64,000 bases of DNA, taken from the NCBI GenBank assembly GCA_963720805.1, contig CAVRGT010000008.1:1-64000 (forward strand), written 5' to 3'. The notes beneath the pieces are model-generated. The model searched no databases, was not told the origin of the DNA, and saw only the letters and a list, made by a program, of their open reading frames with translations. Numbering within the stretch: position 1 is the first letter of the stretch; every line of letters begins with the position of its first letter. Positions 40,101 through 47,942 of this stretch are shown one piece after another. Made by a program: the position numbers and the translations under genes. The stretch comes from VRUE01 sp963720805. Lineage in GTDB: Bacteria > Actinomycetota > Thermoleophilia > Solirubrobacterales > 70-9.

Positions 40101-41210
40101 ATGAACTACTGGAAGCTGCAGCGGAATCTCAACAAGACCGAACTGCGCCGCGCTGTGCCCCGGTTGGAAGCCTTGCGCGCTCAGCTCTCAGCCGAAATAC
40201 CGCCCAAGGACGCCGACGACAACCTGCTGCTGGCGACCTGGAACATCCGCGATCTCGGCAAGGCCGGCGGCGGCTTCGGCTACGGCGAACGGCTGCCTGA
40301 GTCCTACTTCTACATCGCCGAGATCCTTTCCCGCTTCGATTTCGTCGCCGTTCAGGAGGTCAACGAACTGGCGACCTGGGAAAAGGTGATGGACGTGCTC
40401 GGCCCCCACTGGGGCTTCATCGCCTCAGACGTGACCGACGGCGCTAGCGGCAACGGCGAGCGGCTCACTTACCTCTACGACAAGCGCAAGGTCAGCTTCC
40501 GCAACATCGCCGGCGAGATCGTCCTCGAACCCTCGCTGCTGATCAGCAAAAACGCCAAAGGCGGCAGTCAGTTCGCCCGCTCGCCCTACTTCGCCTCCTT
40601 CCAAGCGGGCTGGCGCAAATTCGATATCTGCACCGTGCACATCTATTACGGCTCGGAAAGCGGGGTGAAACTCGAGCGCCGGATCGAAGAGATCAACCGG
40701 ATCGCGACCCTGCTCGGCAAACGCGCCAAGGCGGCCAACAAGGCGGGCAAGGCGCTGATCCTGCTCGGCGACTTCAACATCGTCGGGCTCAAACACAAGA
40801 CGATGGAGGCGCTGCTCGACAGCGGCTTCGTCGTGCCCCCGGCAATCCAGGAACCGCCCGACGGTCAGCGCAACAACTATTACGACCAGATCGCCTTCCG
40901 CACCGCCCCCGACGCTCTGATCTTCCCCAAAGGCAAAGAAGAAGCGGGCAGCTTCCGCATCTATGAGAGCGTCTTCGCTCTCGACCAGATCGACAGGTAC
41001 CGCAAATACTTCGAACCGATGCGGGAACGGCTCAACCAAGAAGCGCGAGAAAAGGCGGCGGCCAAAGGCAAGAAACCGCCGATCGCGACCACGCCCGAGG
41101 ACTTCTTCAGCGACTGGCGCACCTGGCAGCTCTCCGACCACCAGCCGCTCTGGGTGCGACTGCAGGCAAACGACAGCGACAACTACCTCAGGGCGCTGCT
41201 GGGGAAGTAG
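40101..41210 (+). CDS. Endonuclease/exonuclease/phosphatase-family protein
   Basis: The 369-residue protein has the EEP superfamily core: ATWNIRDLGK (Asn), VAVQEVNEL (metal Glu), LLGDFNIVG (Asp/Asn) and LSDHQPLWV (Asp/His). These are the catalytic residues of DNase I-like phosphodiesterases. No signal peptide is seen. A stretch near residues 305-345 is rich in charged residues and contains EKAAAKGKKPP. The start is ATG 40101, with AAAGGA about 10 bases upstream. It is divergent from the tRNA/synthetase-paralog operon and overlaps the hydrolase gene tail-to-tail by 23 bases. The substrate (DNA, RNA, lipid or small phosphate ester) cannot be told from sequence. Confidence 0.85.
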   Translation: MNYWKLQRNLNKTELRRAVPRLEALRAQLSAEIPPKDADDNLLLATWNIRDLGKAGGGFGYGERLPESYFYIAEILSRFDFVAVQEVNELATWEKVMDVLGPHWGFIASDVTDGASGNGERLTYLYDKRKVSFRNIAGEIVLEPSLLISKNAKGGSQFARSPYFASFQAGWRKFDICTVHIYYGSESGVKLERRIEEINRIATLLGKRAKAANKAGKALILLGDFNIVGLKHKTMEALLDSGFVVPPAIQEPPDGQRNNYYDQIAFRTAPDALIFPKGKEEAGSFRIYESVFALDQIDRYRKYFEPMRERLNQEAREKAAAKGKKPPIATTPEDFFSDWRTWQLSDHQPLWVRLQANDSDNYLRALLGK

Positions 41211-42006
41211 GTCGCGGCGCCCCGAACTCGGCGAGGAATGATGCGAGCTCGGCGGTCAGGCGGGCGGGCTTGAAGCGCCACTCGAAGATCGAGCCGGCCT
41301 CGACCAGGCGGGCGTTGGGCAGCTCTTCGGCGAGCATGCCGGCGTCGCTGAAGGGATGAACCGGGTCGCGCGGGTGGCCGACGATCAGGGTCGCCTGCTC
41401 GATGCCGATCCGTTTCTCGCGGTGCGGCGCGGTCTCCCCCAGCAGCAGGCCCTCGAGCACCGCGCCGGAGGGGCCCGGGCGCTGGCGCACCCAGTCGAGG
41501 CCGATGTCGAGCAGGTAGTTGGTCCGCGGGATCAGCGAGGTGACGCGCGAGGTGAGCTCGAAGGCGGGCTTGCCGTAGCGCAGGCCGAGCAGCACCGGGG
41601 TGAAGGCGCCGGCCATCGCCGCCAGGGCGTTGTCGAGCACCGGCATCTCGACGAAGAGGGCGCCGGCGCGCTGCGGGTAGCGCACCGCCAGCTCAAGCGC
41701 GACGTTGGCGCCGAGCGACGTCCCTCCCACCACCGCCGAGGAGAGCTCGAGGTGGTCGAGCAGCGCCACCACCTGGCGGGCGAAGAGCGGCATCGAGTAG
41801 AGCCGCAGGTCCTCGGGCCGGTCCGAGCGCCCGTGGCCGAGCAGGTCCACGCAGATCACCCGGTTCCCCGCCGCCGCCAACTCCGGCGCCAGCCGCTCGA
41901 ACATGCGCCGGTTCATCAGCAGCCCGTGGACGAGCACCAGCACCCGCTCGCCCTCCCCGTAGGAGTCGTAGGAGATCCGGTGCCCCTCGTAGCGAAACTC
42001 GCCCAT
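41188..42006 (-). CDS. Alpha/beta hydrolase
   Basis: The protein has about 272 residues and an alpha/beta hydrolase fold: oxyanion region VHGLLMNRRMF, nucleophile elbow GGTSLGAN, and an acid residue in HPRDPVHPF. The catalytic His normally expected near the C-terminus is not obvious: the corresponding segment reads EAGSIFEWRFKPARL. It may use another His or be impaired. The start chosen is the ATG at 42006 (MGEFRYEGHR); the frame is open to 42042. The overall pattern matches esterase/haloperoxidase-like proteins common in actinobacteria. No pathway link is evident. Confidence 0.82.
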   Translation of the reverse strand: MGEFRYEGHRISYDSYGEGERVLVLVHGLLMNRRMFERLAPELAAAGNRVICVDLLGHGRSDRPEDLRLYSMPLFARQVVALLDHLELSSAVVGGTSLGANVALELAVRYPQRAGALFVEMPVLDNALAAMAGAFTPVLLGLRYGKPAFELTSRVTSLIPRTNYLLDIGLDWVRQRPGPSGAVLEGLLLGETAPHREKRIGIEQATLIVGHPRDPVHPFSDAGMLAEELPNARLVEAGSIFEWRFKPARLTAELASFLAEFGAPRPTSPAAP

Positions 42007-42046
42007 CCCGGAATCTGTACAGGACTCGGAGCCCGGACTCACCCGA

Positions 42047-42091
42047 GGTGCAACGTTTTACGGCCCTGTCAGGACATCAAGACGTTGCACC
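42047..42091. repeat. Dispersed palindromic element, family B, copy 2
   Basis: Perfect 10-base arms GGTGCAACGT and ACGTTGCACC enclose 25 bases. Length and arms match the copy at 32749-32793. It lies just upstream of the alpha/beta hydrolase start. Confidence 0.65.
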
Positions 42092-42232
42092 GCCACGGCG
42101 CGCGGCCGCCCGGGTGACGGTCGGACTGCAGATCGTTCGCCGCGCCAGTGGGTCCGCTATCGCAGGAGAACCCGGCAACGTTTCAGCAGCTCATCCAGGT
42201 CGCCGGGCGCAAATTCCCGGGCCAGCGGCGGT

Positions 42233-42496
42233 CTACCACCTGGGCGTGGAGACCTCACAGCCAGAGGCGAACTCGATGTCACAGCTCTCCGCACGGTAAA
42301 CGGCGAGGGCGGCGGGATCGCTAGCGAGCTTTTCAAGTCCAGCCTCGATTTCCGCCAGCAGGCTCTCTTCAGCGGCGGCGTTGACGACCTTTGCGACCAG
42401 TTCGCCCACTGATTCGCCGCGTCGCGCAGCGAGAATCGTCAGCTGGTCACGAGTGTGAACCGAGACACGAATCGTGGTGACGTCGTTTACGGCCAT
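42233..42496 (-). CDS. Small ribbon-helix-helix-like protein (antitoxin-like)
   Basis: The 87-residue protein begins with a beta-strand-like TTIRVSVHTRDQLTILAARRG and a helix SVGELVAKVVNAAAEE, the pattern of ribbon-helix-helix antitoxins of the VapB/CopG kind. No toxin gene is recognisable next to it. Downstream on the same strand, another frame at about 42160-42270 reads like the end of a coding sequence (LAREFAPGDLDELLKR) but is too short to assign; it could be a toxin remnant or the true C-terminus after a frameshift. The gene is only 20 bases upstream of the MMPL exporter stop region, but the two are read separately. Confidence 0.55.
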   Translation of the reverse strand: MAVNDVTTIRVSVHTRDQLTILAARRGESVGELVAKVVNAAAEESLLAEIEAGLEKLASDPAALAVYRAESCDIEFASGCEVSTPRW

Positions 42497-42516
42497 ACAG
42501 CCATAGGTCTACATCG

Positions 42517-44634
42517 TCAGGCAGGCGGACCGCCGACTGGTCCCGGCCACCAGGCGCGCTCGCCGCACAGGTACGTGATCGCCGGGATCAGCAGCGAGCG
42601 GACGACGAAGGTGTCGAGCAGGACGCCGATCGCGACCGTGGCGCCGATCTGGACCAGCGCTTCGAGCGGCAGCAGGGTGAGGGTGGCGAAGGTGCCGGCG
42701 AGGATCAGTCCGGCGCCGGTGATCACCGCGCCGGTGTCCTCGAGTGCGATCAGCATCCCCTCCCGGGTGCCGTGGGCTACGGCCTCCTCGCGCGCCCGGG
42801 TCATCAGGAAGATGTTGTAGTCGACCCCGAGCGCGACCAGGAAGATGAAGGCCAGCAGCACCAGGTCGAAGCTGATTCCGCCCGAGCCGAAGAGCTGGGT
42901 GAAGGCGAAGGTGATGAGGCCCAGGGTCGCGGCGAAGGAGGCGACGACGGTGACGATCAGGTAGCCGGGGGCGGCAAGCGCGCGCAGCACCATGATCAGG
43001 ATCAGGCCGACCACGGCCAGCACCACCGGCACGATCAGCTTGGTATCGCGTGCATTGGTCTGCTCGACGTCGTAGTTCTCGGCCGGGATGCCGCCGAGGA
43101 GGGCACCAGGCGCGACCTCGGCCAGCCGTTCGCGCACGCCCTTGACCAGGTCGGCCGCCTCGCCCGAGTAGGGGTTGCCGCGGAGCACGATCGTCAGCGC
43201 CGCCAGGTCGGAGACCGAGGAGGGCGGCACCGGCACGGCGAGCTTGACCGAGTCGAGCCGCTCGAGCCCGCGCAGGGCCGCCTCGACTTCGTCGATCCCC
43301 AGCACCGCCGTCAGCGGCGAGCCGATGCCGGGCGGGAAGTGTTGGTCGAGGACTTCGTTGCCGCGGCTCGATTCGCTCGAGCGCGTTTCGCCTTCGCCGA
43401 AGCCGATCGTGCCGTGCTGGATCAGGTTGCCGAGGGCGAGGACGACGAGGACGGCGAAGACGCCGGCGACGATCGGCCGCGGCCGGCGGCGGATGAGGCC
43501 GGCGACGCCCGCCCAGAGGCGGCGCTTGCCGCCGGGCGCCGAACCCCGTCCCGGCCAGAAGGCGCGCGGCCCGAGGATCGCCAGCAGGGCGGGCAGCAGG
43601 GTGAGCCCGGCCCAGAGCATCACCGCGATCCCGATCGCCAGCACCGGCCCGAGCCAGTGGGTCGACTCGAGGTCGGCGAGCAGCAGGACCAGCATCGCCG
43701 CGATCACCGTCGCCGCCGAGGCGGCGATCGGCCGCGCGCTCTCGGCCAGCGCCGCGCGCAGCGCCGCCGGCGGCTCGCCGCCGCGCTCGAGCTTCTCGCG
43801 GTAGCGGTGGATCAGCAGCAGCGAGTAGTCGGTGCCGGCGCCGAAGATCAGCACCAGGAGCAGGAAAGTCCCCTCGGTGTTGACCACGATCGCGCCGGAC
43901 TCGATCAGCAGGTAGGTCAGCCCGATCGCGATCAGGTAGGCGATGCCGACGACGACCAGCGGGATCAGCGCCAGCGGCGGCGCCCGGTAGACGAGCAGGA
44001 GCAGGACCAAGACGAGGCTGAGGGTCGCGATCAGCAGCGTCTGGCCGGCGTCTTCGGCGACCTGCTCCAGGTCGGCCGCCACGCCGCCGGGCCCGGTCAC
44101 ATATGAGTGCAGGCCCCGGTGGCGGTGAGAGGCGAGGTAGGCGCGGATCTTCTCGACCCCATCGACCACGGCCCCGCGGTCTTCGCTGTCGATCGCCAGC
44201 GCCACCAGCGCGGCTTCACCGTCACGCGAGATCGGCCCCACCCCACGCGCGGCCCGCGTCAGCTCGCCCAGCGGTTGCCTCGCTCCCTTCGAGAACGGAG
44301 CAAAGACCGGCGTCGCGCCGGAGAGGCCGAGCCGTCCCAGCCCGTGGCCGAGCTTGCCGATCGTGTTCAGGTCGGCGGCGCTGAGGCCCCCGCTGCGCTC
44401 GAAGACGATCAGCACCGGCACGTCGTTGCCGCCCTTGAAGTCCCGGCCCAGCAGACCAACGGCCCGGGTCGACTCGGCGTGCGCCGGCAGATAGCTGCTC
44501 TGCCCCGCCGCCGTCACATCGCCGACATGAGTGCGGGCAAGGAGACCGGCAATCCCAAGCGCGATCCAAACCGCAACGGTCACCCAGCGCCCGCGAGGCC
44601 CGGTGACACTCGCGGCAAAACGTTGGACGCGCAC
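42517..44634 (-). CDS. MMPL/RND-family transporter
   Basis: The 705-residue inner-membrane protein has two repeats, each with one N-terminal helix, a large extracytoplasmic loop and five further helices. GTDYSLLLIHRYREKLERG in the first half and GVDYNIFLMTRAREEAVAHG in the second are the typical MMPL signature after TM4. Family members export lipids, siderophores and polyketide products using the proton gradient. The ATG is at 44634. It could export the polyketide or the product of the tRNA/synthetase-paralog operon, but both lie on the far side of unrelated genes, so this is speculative. Confidence 0.9.
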   Translation of the reverse strand: MRVQRFAASVTGPRGRWVTVAVWIALGIAGLLARTHVGDVTAAGQSSYLPAHAESTRAVGLLGRDFKGGNDVPVLIVFERSGGLSAADLNTIGKLGHGLGRLGLSGATPVFAPFSKGARQPLGELTRAARGVGPISRDGEAALVALAIDSEDRGAVVDGVEKIRAYLASHRHRGLHSYVTGPGGVAADLEQVAEDAGQTLLIATLSLVLVLLLLVYRAPPLALIPLVVVGIAYLIAIGLTYLLIESGAIVVNTEGTFLLLVLIFGAGTDYSLLLIHRYREKLERGGEPPAALRAALAESARPIAASAATVIAAMLVLLLADLESTHWLGPVLAIGIAVMLWAGLTLLPALLAILGPRAFWPGRGSAPGGKRRLWAGVAGLIRRRPRPIVAGVFAVLVVLALGNLIQHGTIGFGEGETRSSESSRGNEVLDQHFPPGIGSPLTAVLGIDEVEAALRGLERLDSVKLAVPVPPSSVSDLAALTIVLRGNPYSGEAADLVKGVRERLAEVAPGALLGGIPAENYDVEQTNARDTKLIVPVVLAVVGLILIMVLRALAAPGYLIVTVVASFAATLGLITFAFTQLFGSGGISFDLVLLAFIFLVALGVDYNIFLMTRAREEAVAHGTREGMLIALEDTGAVITGAGLILAGTFATLTLLPLEALVQIGATVAIGVLLDTFVVRSLLIPAITYLCGERAWWPGPVGGPPA

Positions 44635-44714
44635 GACGGAACCCTAGCTGCGCCGCTTGATGGATTTGCCACCGTATACGTGGGTCAATCGATCACTCGC
44701 CATAGGGGCTTTGC

Positions 44715-46160
44715 TCAGGCGCCTGCCGCCTCGGGCGCCAGCGCCGCCTCTCGGCCGCGCCCGGGCCCGCCCGTCAGCGAGCCGAGCGCTCGTGGCACCA
44801 GCAGGCCCGCACCGAAACAGAGGACGAGGAAGCCGGTGGCCATCAGGAAGGTCTCGGTGAAGCCGGTTACGGCGGGCAGGTCCTTGACCATGTGGTTGGC
44901 GATGAAGGTGGCCGAGAGCTGGCCGCCGAGGGCGCCGCCGAGGGTCCGCATCACGTTGTTCATGCCGCTGGCGACGCCCGTCTGCTCCGGCGAGACCGCC
45001 TGCACGATCAGGTTGCCGAGGGCGGCGAAGGAGAGGCCGATGCCGATGCCGAGCAGGGCGGCGGCGATCAGCAGCTCGTAGGGATGTTCGTGGGCGAGGG
45101 CGAGCATGATGAAGGAGGCGGTGGCGAAGACCGTGCCGGCGAGCAGGGCGTTGCGCGAGCCGAAGCGGGCCGCGATCGGGCCGGCGCGCAGGCCGAGGAT
45201 CGTCATCCCGATCGTCGCCGGCAGCAGGTAGAGGCCGGAGACGACCACCGAGGCGCCGAAGCCGAAGCCGGTGCTCTTGGGCAGCTGGGCGAACTGGGGG
45301 AAGACGACAAAGGAGGCGTAGAGGCCGGCGCCGAGCAGGAAGGCGGCGGCATTGGTAGTCCAGACGCCGCGCACCCGCATCATCGTCATGTCGATCAGCG
45401 GTTCGCGGCTGCGCACCTCGACCGCGATCCAGGCCGCCGTGACGAGCGCGCCGAAGAGGACGAGGCCGAGCGTCTTGCCCGAGACCCAGCCCCAGGTCGT
45501 GGTCTGGCTGATCGCCAGCAGCACCGCCGAGAGCCCGACCGTCATCAGCCCCGCGGCCAACCAGTTGATCTTGCCCGGCGTGCGCACCGGCGACTCCGGC
45601 ACGAAGCGCCAGGTGGCGACGGCGGCGAGGACGACCGCGACCAGCGGGATCCAGAAGAGCCAGTGGTAGTTGAGGTGCTCGACGATGACGCCGGAGAGGA
45701 CGATGCCGAGGCCGCCGCCGATGCCGAGGATCGCCGAGAGCATGCCGATCCCGCCCGCCACCTTCTCGGCCGGGAACTCGTCGCGGACGATGCCGTAGGC
45801 GAGCGGGAAGATGCCGCCGCCGGCGCCCTGGATGAAGCGCGCCGCGATCAGCACCGGCAGCGAGGTGGAGACGGCCGCCAGCAGCGTGCCCGCGCCGAGC
45901 ACGACCAGGGTCCAGAGCAGCAGCCGCTCCTTGCCGTACATGTCGCCGAGCCGGCCGATGATCGAGGTGCCGACCGAGGCGGCGAGCAGGTATCCGGTGA
46001 GCAGCCAGGTGATCCCGGTCTCGCTGGTGCCGAGGTCGTGCTGCATCGTCGGCAGCGCCGGCACCACGGCCGAGCTGAGCAACGCGTAGGCCATCCCGCC
46101 GAGGGCGAGGACTGCCAGGGTCAGATTGGGATGCGTCCGGTCCTGGGAGGACGGGGTCAT
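44715..46160 (-). CDS. DHA2-type MFS drug exporter (EmrB/QacA-like)
   Basis: The 481-residue protein has about 14 predicted membrane helices. Motif A-like GRLGDMYGKERLLLW follows TM2, and GGIFPLAYGIVRDEFP and VSPEQTGVASGMNNVMRTLGG are typical DHA2 segments. Such proton antiporters confer drug resistance or export self-made compounds. The ATG at 46160 has CAGGAG upstream. The intergenic region contains an inverted repeat (46187-46201) and an SOS-like box, so damage-linked or repressor-controlled expression is possible. Confidence 0.92.
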   Translation of the reverse strand: MTPSSQDRTHPNLTLAVLALGGMAYALLSSAVVPALPTMQHDLGTSETGITWLLTGYLLAASVGTSIIGRLGDMYGKERLLLWTLVVLGAGTLLAAVSTSLPVLIAARFIQGAGGGIFPLAYGIVRDEFPAEKVAGGIGMLSAILGIGGGLGIVLSGVIVEHLNYHWLFWIPLVAVVLAAVATWRFVPESPVRTPGKINWLAAGLMTVGLSAVLLAISQTTTWGWVSGKTLGLVLFGALVTAAWIAVEVRSREPLIDMTMMRVRGVWTTNAAAFLLGAGLYASFVVFPQFAQLPKSTGFGFGASVVVSGLYLLPATIGMTILGLRAGPIAARFGSRNALLAGTVFATASFIMLALAHEHPYELLIAAALLGIGIGLSFAALGNLIVQAVSPEQTGVASGMNNVMRTLGGALGGQLSATFIANHMVKDLPAVTGFTETFLMATGFLVLCFGAGLLVPRALGSLTGGPGRGREAALAPEAAGA

Positions 46161-46186
46161 GGAATCTCCTGCTCAGGGGCGAGGCA

Positions 46187-46201
46187 CTTACGCCGGGTAA
46201 G
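46187..46201. promoter_or_regulatory. Inverted repeat upstream of the MFS gene
   Basis: CTTAC-GCCGG-GTAAG, 27-41 bases before the MFS start codon, a place where a repressor would block its transcription. Arms are only five bases, so the evidence is weak. Confidence 0.35.
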
Positions 46202-46270
46202 CGGCACCGTATCGAAGCGCCGCGCTCGGGCTTGGGGACGGGCAGGTGGATTTGCCGCCGGGACGAATGC

Positions 46271-46282
46271 GAACATACGTTC
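46271..46282. promoter_or_regulatory. SOS-like box (LexA-type)
   Basis: The sequence GAACATACGTTC, flanked by C on each side, agrees with the Gram-positive LexA consensus CGAACRNRYGTTCG at all but one end base. It lies 22 bases before the start of the DUF1508 gene and about 110 bases from the divergent MFS start. Confidence 0.6.
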
Positions 46283-46304
46283 CCATTCGATCAGAGGAGA
46301 CGAG

Positions 46305-46541
46305 ATGCCGCAATTCGACGCATATGAAGACCTGGTTGGGAAGTGGCGCTGGCGCCTGCTCGGTGCCGACGGCCGCACCGTGGCCACCGCCGGTGAATCC
46401 TTTGAGTCCCACTGGCACGCCCTGAGGGCAGCCGAAGACGTGCGGGGAGCTGCTTCCGCGGCCCAGATCTGCAGCATTCCGGCCAGCGGAGTCGCCGACG
46501 CCCTGGCGGAGATCATCGACCGCGAGCTGGCTCATAGCTAG
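46305..46541 (+). CDS. Small DUF1508 (YegP-like) protein
   Basis: The 78-residue protein has the short beta-beta-alpha unit typical of YegP/DUF1508: DLVGKWRWRLLGADGRTVATAGESF, where GKWRWRLL and the following NG/DGR turn are characteristic. The helix region then diverges. The start ATG has AGAGGAGACG upstream. YegP-type proteins are small and of unclear function, sometimes stress-linked. The SOS-like box directly in front suggests DNA-damage induction. Confidence 0.75.
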   Translation: MPQFDAYEDLVGKWRWRLLGADGRTVATAGESFESHWHALRAAEDVRGAASAAQICSIPASGVADALAEIIDRELAHS

Positions 46542-46706
46542 CAAAACTGGCCGATTTGCAGCCTAAATAGTCGTTGTACGGGGTGGACAAAAGCAAATAA
46601 AACTGTCTGCCGTTGCAGGCTTAAGGCGCCTACGTCATCCGTCGATGTTCCCCTGGCCGGAATCAAGCTTCCGGAATCAATTCGTCAATCACATGAGGGG
46701 GAAGAA

Positions 46707-47177
46707 ATGCGCTGGATCACCAAGAAGAGGGCGTTTGTCGCGCTCGGCTGCACCTGCGCTCTCGCGGTGGCCGGCATCGCGCTTGCGTACTTCACGTCAA
46801 GCGGATCGGGCACAGGCACCGCAACGGCCGGCTCGAGCTCCGCGGTGACGCTGCACGCCGCGATCTCCAACAGCCTCTACCCGGGCTCTTCATCGCCGGT
46901 CTCGTTCACCGTCGACAACCCGTCCTCGGGGGTCCAGCGGGTCGGCACCGTGACACTCGCAAGCATCAGCGTCGACGGAGCGCACTCGACCTGCAGCACG
47001 ACGCTCACCGGCGGCAACCCGGACTTCACGATGGCGGCCGTTCCGGTCAACCAGGTGGTCAATCCCGGCAACGGCCAGAGCGTTTCCGCCACCGGAACCC
47101 TGACGATGAACGAAACGGGAACCAATCAGGACCCGTGCCAGGGTGCGACGCTGACGCTGCACCTGACCAACAACTAG
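46707..47177 (+). CDS. Secreted protein with SipW-like signal motif
   Basis: The 156-residue protein starts with MRWITKKRAFVALG and a hydrophobic segment ending in AGIALAYFTSSGSG. AYFTxxG is typical of SipW-dependent secreted proteins such as TasA-like matrix components. The mature part is Ser/Thr/Gly-rich and beta-strand-like, with three cysteines. The 165-base gap before it contains CCGGAATCAA twice but no clear known riboswitch. It is followed by two further secreted proteins in the same direction, suggesting a cell-surface operon. A SipW peptidase is not encoded in the window. Confidence 0.75.
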   Translation: MRWITKKRAFVALGCTCALAVAGIALAYFTSSGSGTGTATAGSSSAVTLHAAISNSLYPGSSSPVSFTVDNPSSGVQRVGTVTLASISVDGAHSTCSTTLTGGNPDFTMAAVPVNQVVNPGNGQSVSATGTLTMNETGTNQDPCQGATLTLHLTNN

Positions 47178-47198
47178 TCCCACGGAGCGGACGGAGCC

Positions 47199-47942
47199 AT
47201 GCGCACCATGCGCGGAATGCTCGCAGTGCTCGCCGGCATCGCCGGCCTCGGCGCCGTCGCCTACGCAGCAACCCCTCAGAGCCCAACCCCCGGCGCCGCT
47301 CCCAAGGCGGAGCGGAGCCGGGGAGGCGGGTCCCTGCCCAGGCCGAAGATCACCATGCACCCCGACAAGCTCGCCACCTCCAACAACGCCAAGTTCAGCT
47401 TCGCCGTCCGCGGTCGCAAGCCGCGTTTCCAGTGCCGGCTCGATGGCCGGCCGTGGAGCGCCTGCCAGGCGCCGGTGAGCTTCGGCAAGCTGACCGCCGG
47501 CAGCCACAGCTTCTCGGTGCGCAGCGTCGGTGTGCGCAAGAAGCACAGCAAGATTGCCCGCTTTCGCTGGCAGGTGCTGGAACCAAAGGACTTCTCGATC
47601 ACGCCGCAGCTCGGCGGTCTCGGCGCGCTCTATCCGGGCGCCCCCGCCCAGGCGCTGCCGCTGACGATCACCAATCCGAACCCGGTGCCGATCCTCGTCA
47701 CCAGCCTGCAAGTTCGAGCCACTGCTGACCCTCCCGGCTGCGGCAGCGCCGCGAACCTCATCCTGAGCGGCTCGAGCGCCTCCGCCGCGGCCCCGATCAC
47801 GGTGCCGGCGAGCGGCTCGGTGACCCTGCCCGTCGCGGGCGCCTCGGCGCCGTCGATCCAGCTGCGTGACCTGCCGGTGAGCCAAGACGCCTGCCAACGG
47901 GCCCAGTTCCCACTGGCTTTCTCCGGGACCGCCCGAGGATGA
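47199..47942 (+). CDS. Secreted Ig-like protein
   Basis: The 247-residue protein has an N-terminal signal (MLAVLAGIAGLGAVAYAA). A domain of about 80 residues follows, with FQCRLDGRPWSACQAP and GSHSFSVRSVGVRKK, the cysteine-paired Ig-like module frequent in actinobacterial surface proteins. The C-terminal half (about 140-247) is another beta-rich segment, with ITNPNPVPILVTSLQV. It lies 22 bases after the previous gene and overlaps the next start by four bases (ATGA), so all three are probably co-translated. The role is unknown; a surface or matrix protein is likely. Confidence 0.7.
   Translation: MRTMRGMLAVLAGIAGLGAVAYAATPQSPTPGAAPKAERSRGGGSLPRPKITMHPDKLATSNNAKFSFAVRGRKPRFQCRLDGRPWSACQAPVSFGKLTAGSHSFSVRSVGVRKKHSKIARFRWQVLEPKDFSITPQLGGLGALYPGAPAQALPLTITNPNPVPILVTSLQVRATADPPGCGSAANLILSGSSASAAAPITVPASGSVTLPVAGASAPSIQLRDLPVSQDACQRAQFPLAFSGTARG

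Noticed and set aside
39856..40101. An 81-codon reading frame on the minus strand overlapping the tRNA
   Set aside because: It starts at a TTG, shows no recognisable pattern, and ends exactly in the tRNA anticodon; the tRNA explains the conserved part.
42097..42232. Toxin gene partner of the ribbon-helix-helix protein
   Set aside because: Only a short stretch of plausible coding sequence (about 40 codons) is present, without a start or a recognisable toxin motif.
46542..46706. Possible riboswitch (c-di-GMP type) before the SipW-motif secreted gene
   Set aside because: The region is unusually AT-rich and contains short repeats, but I could not find the conserved core of a known class.
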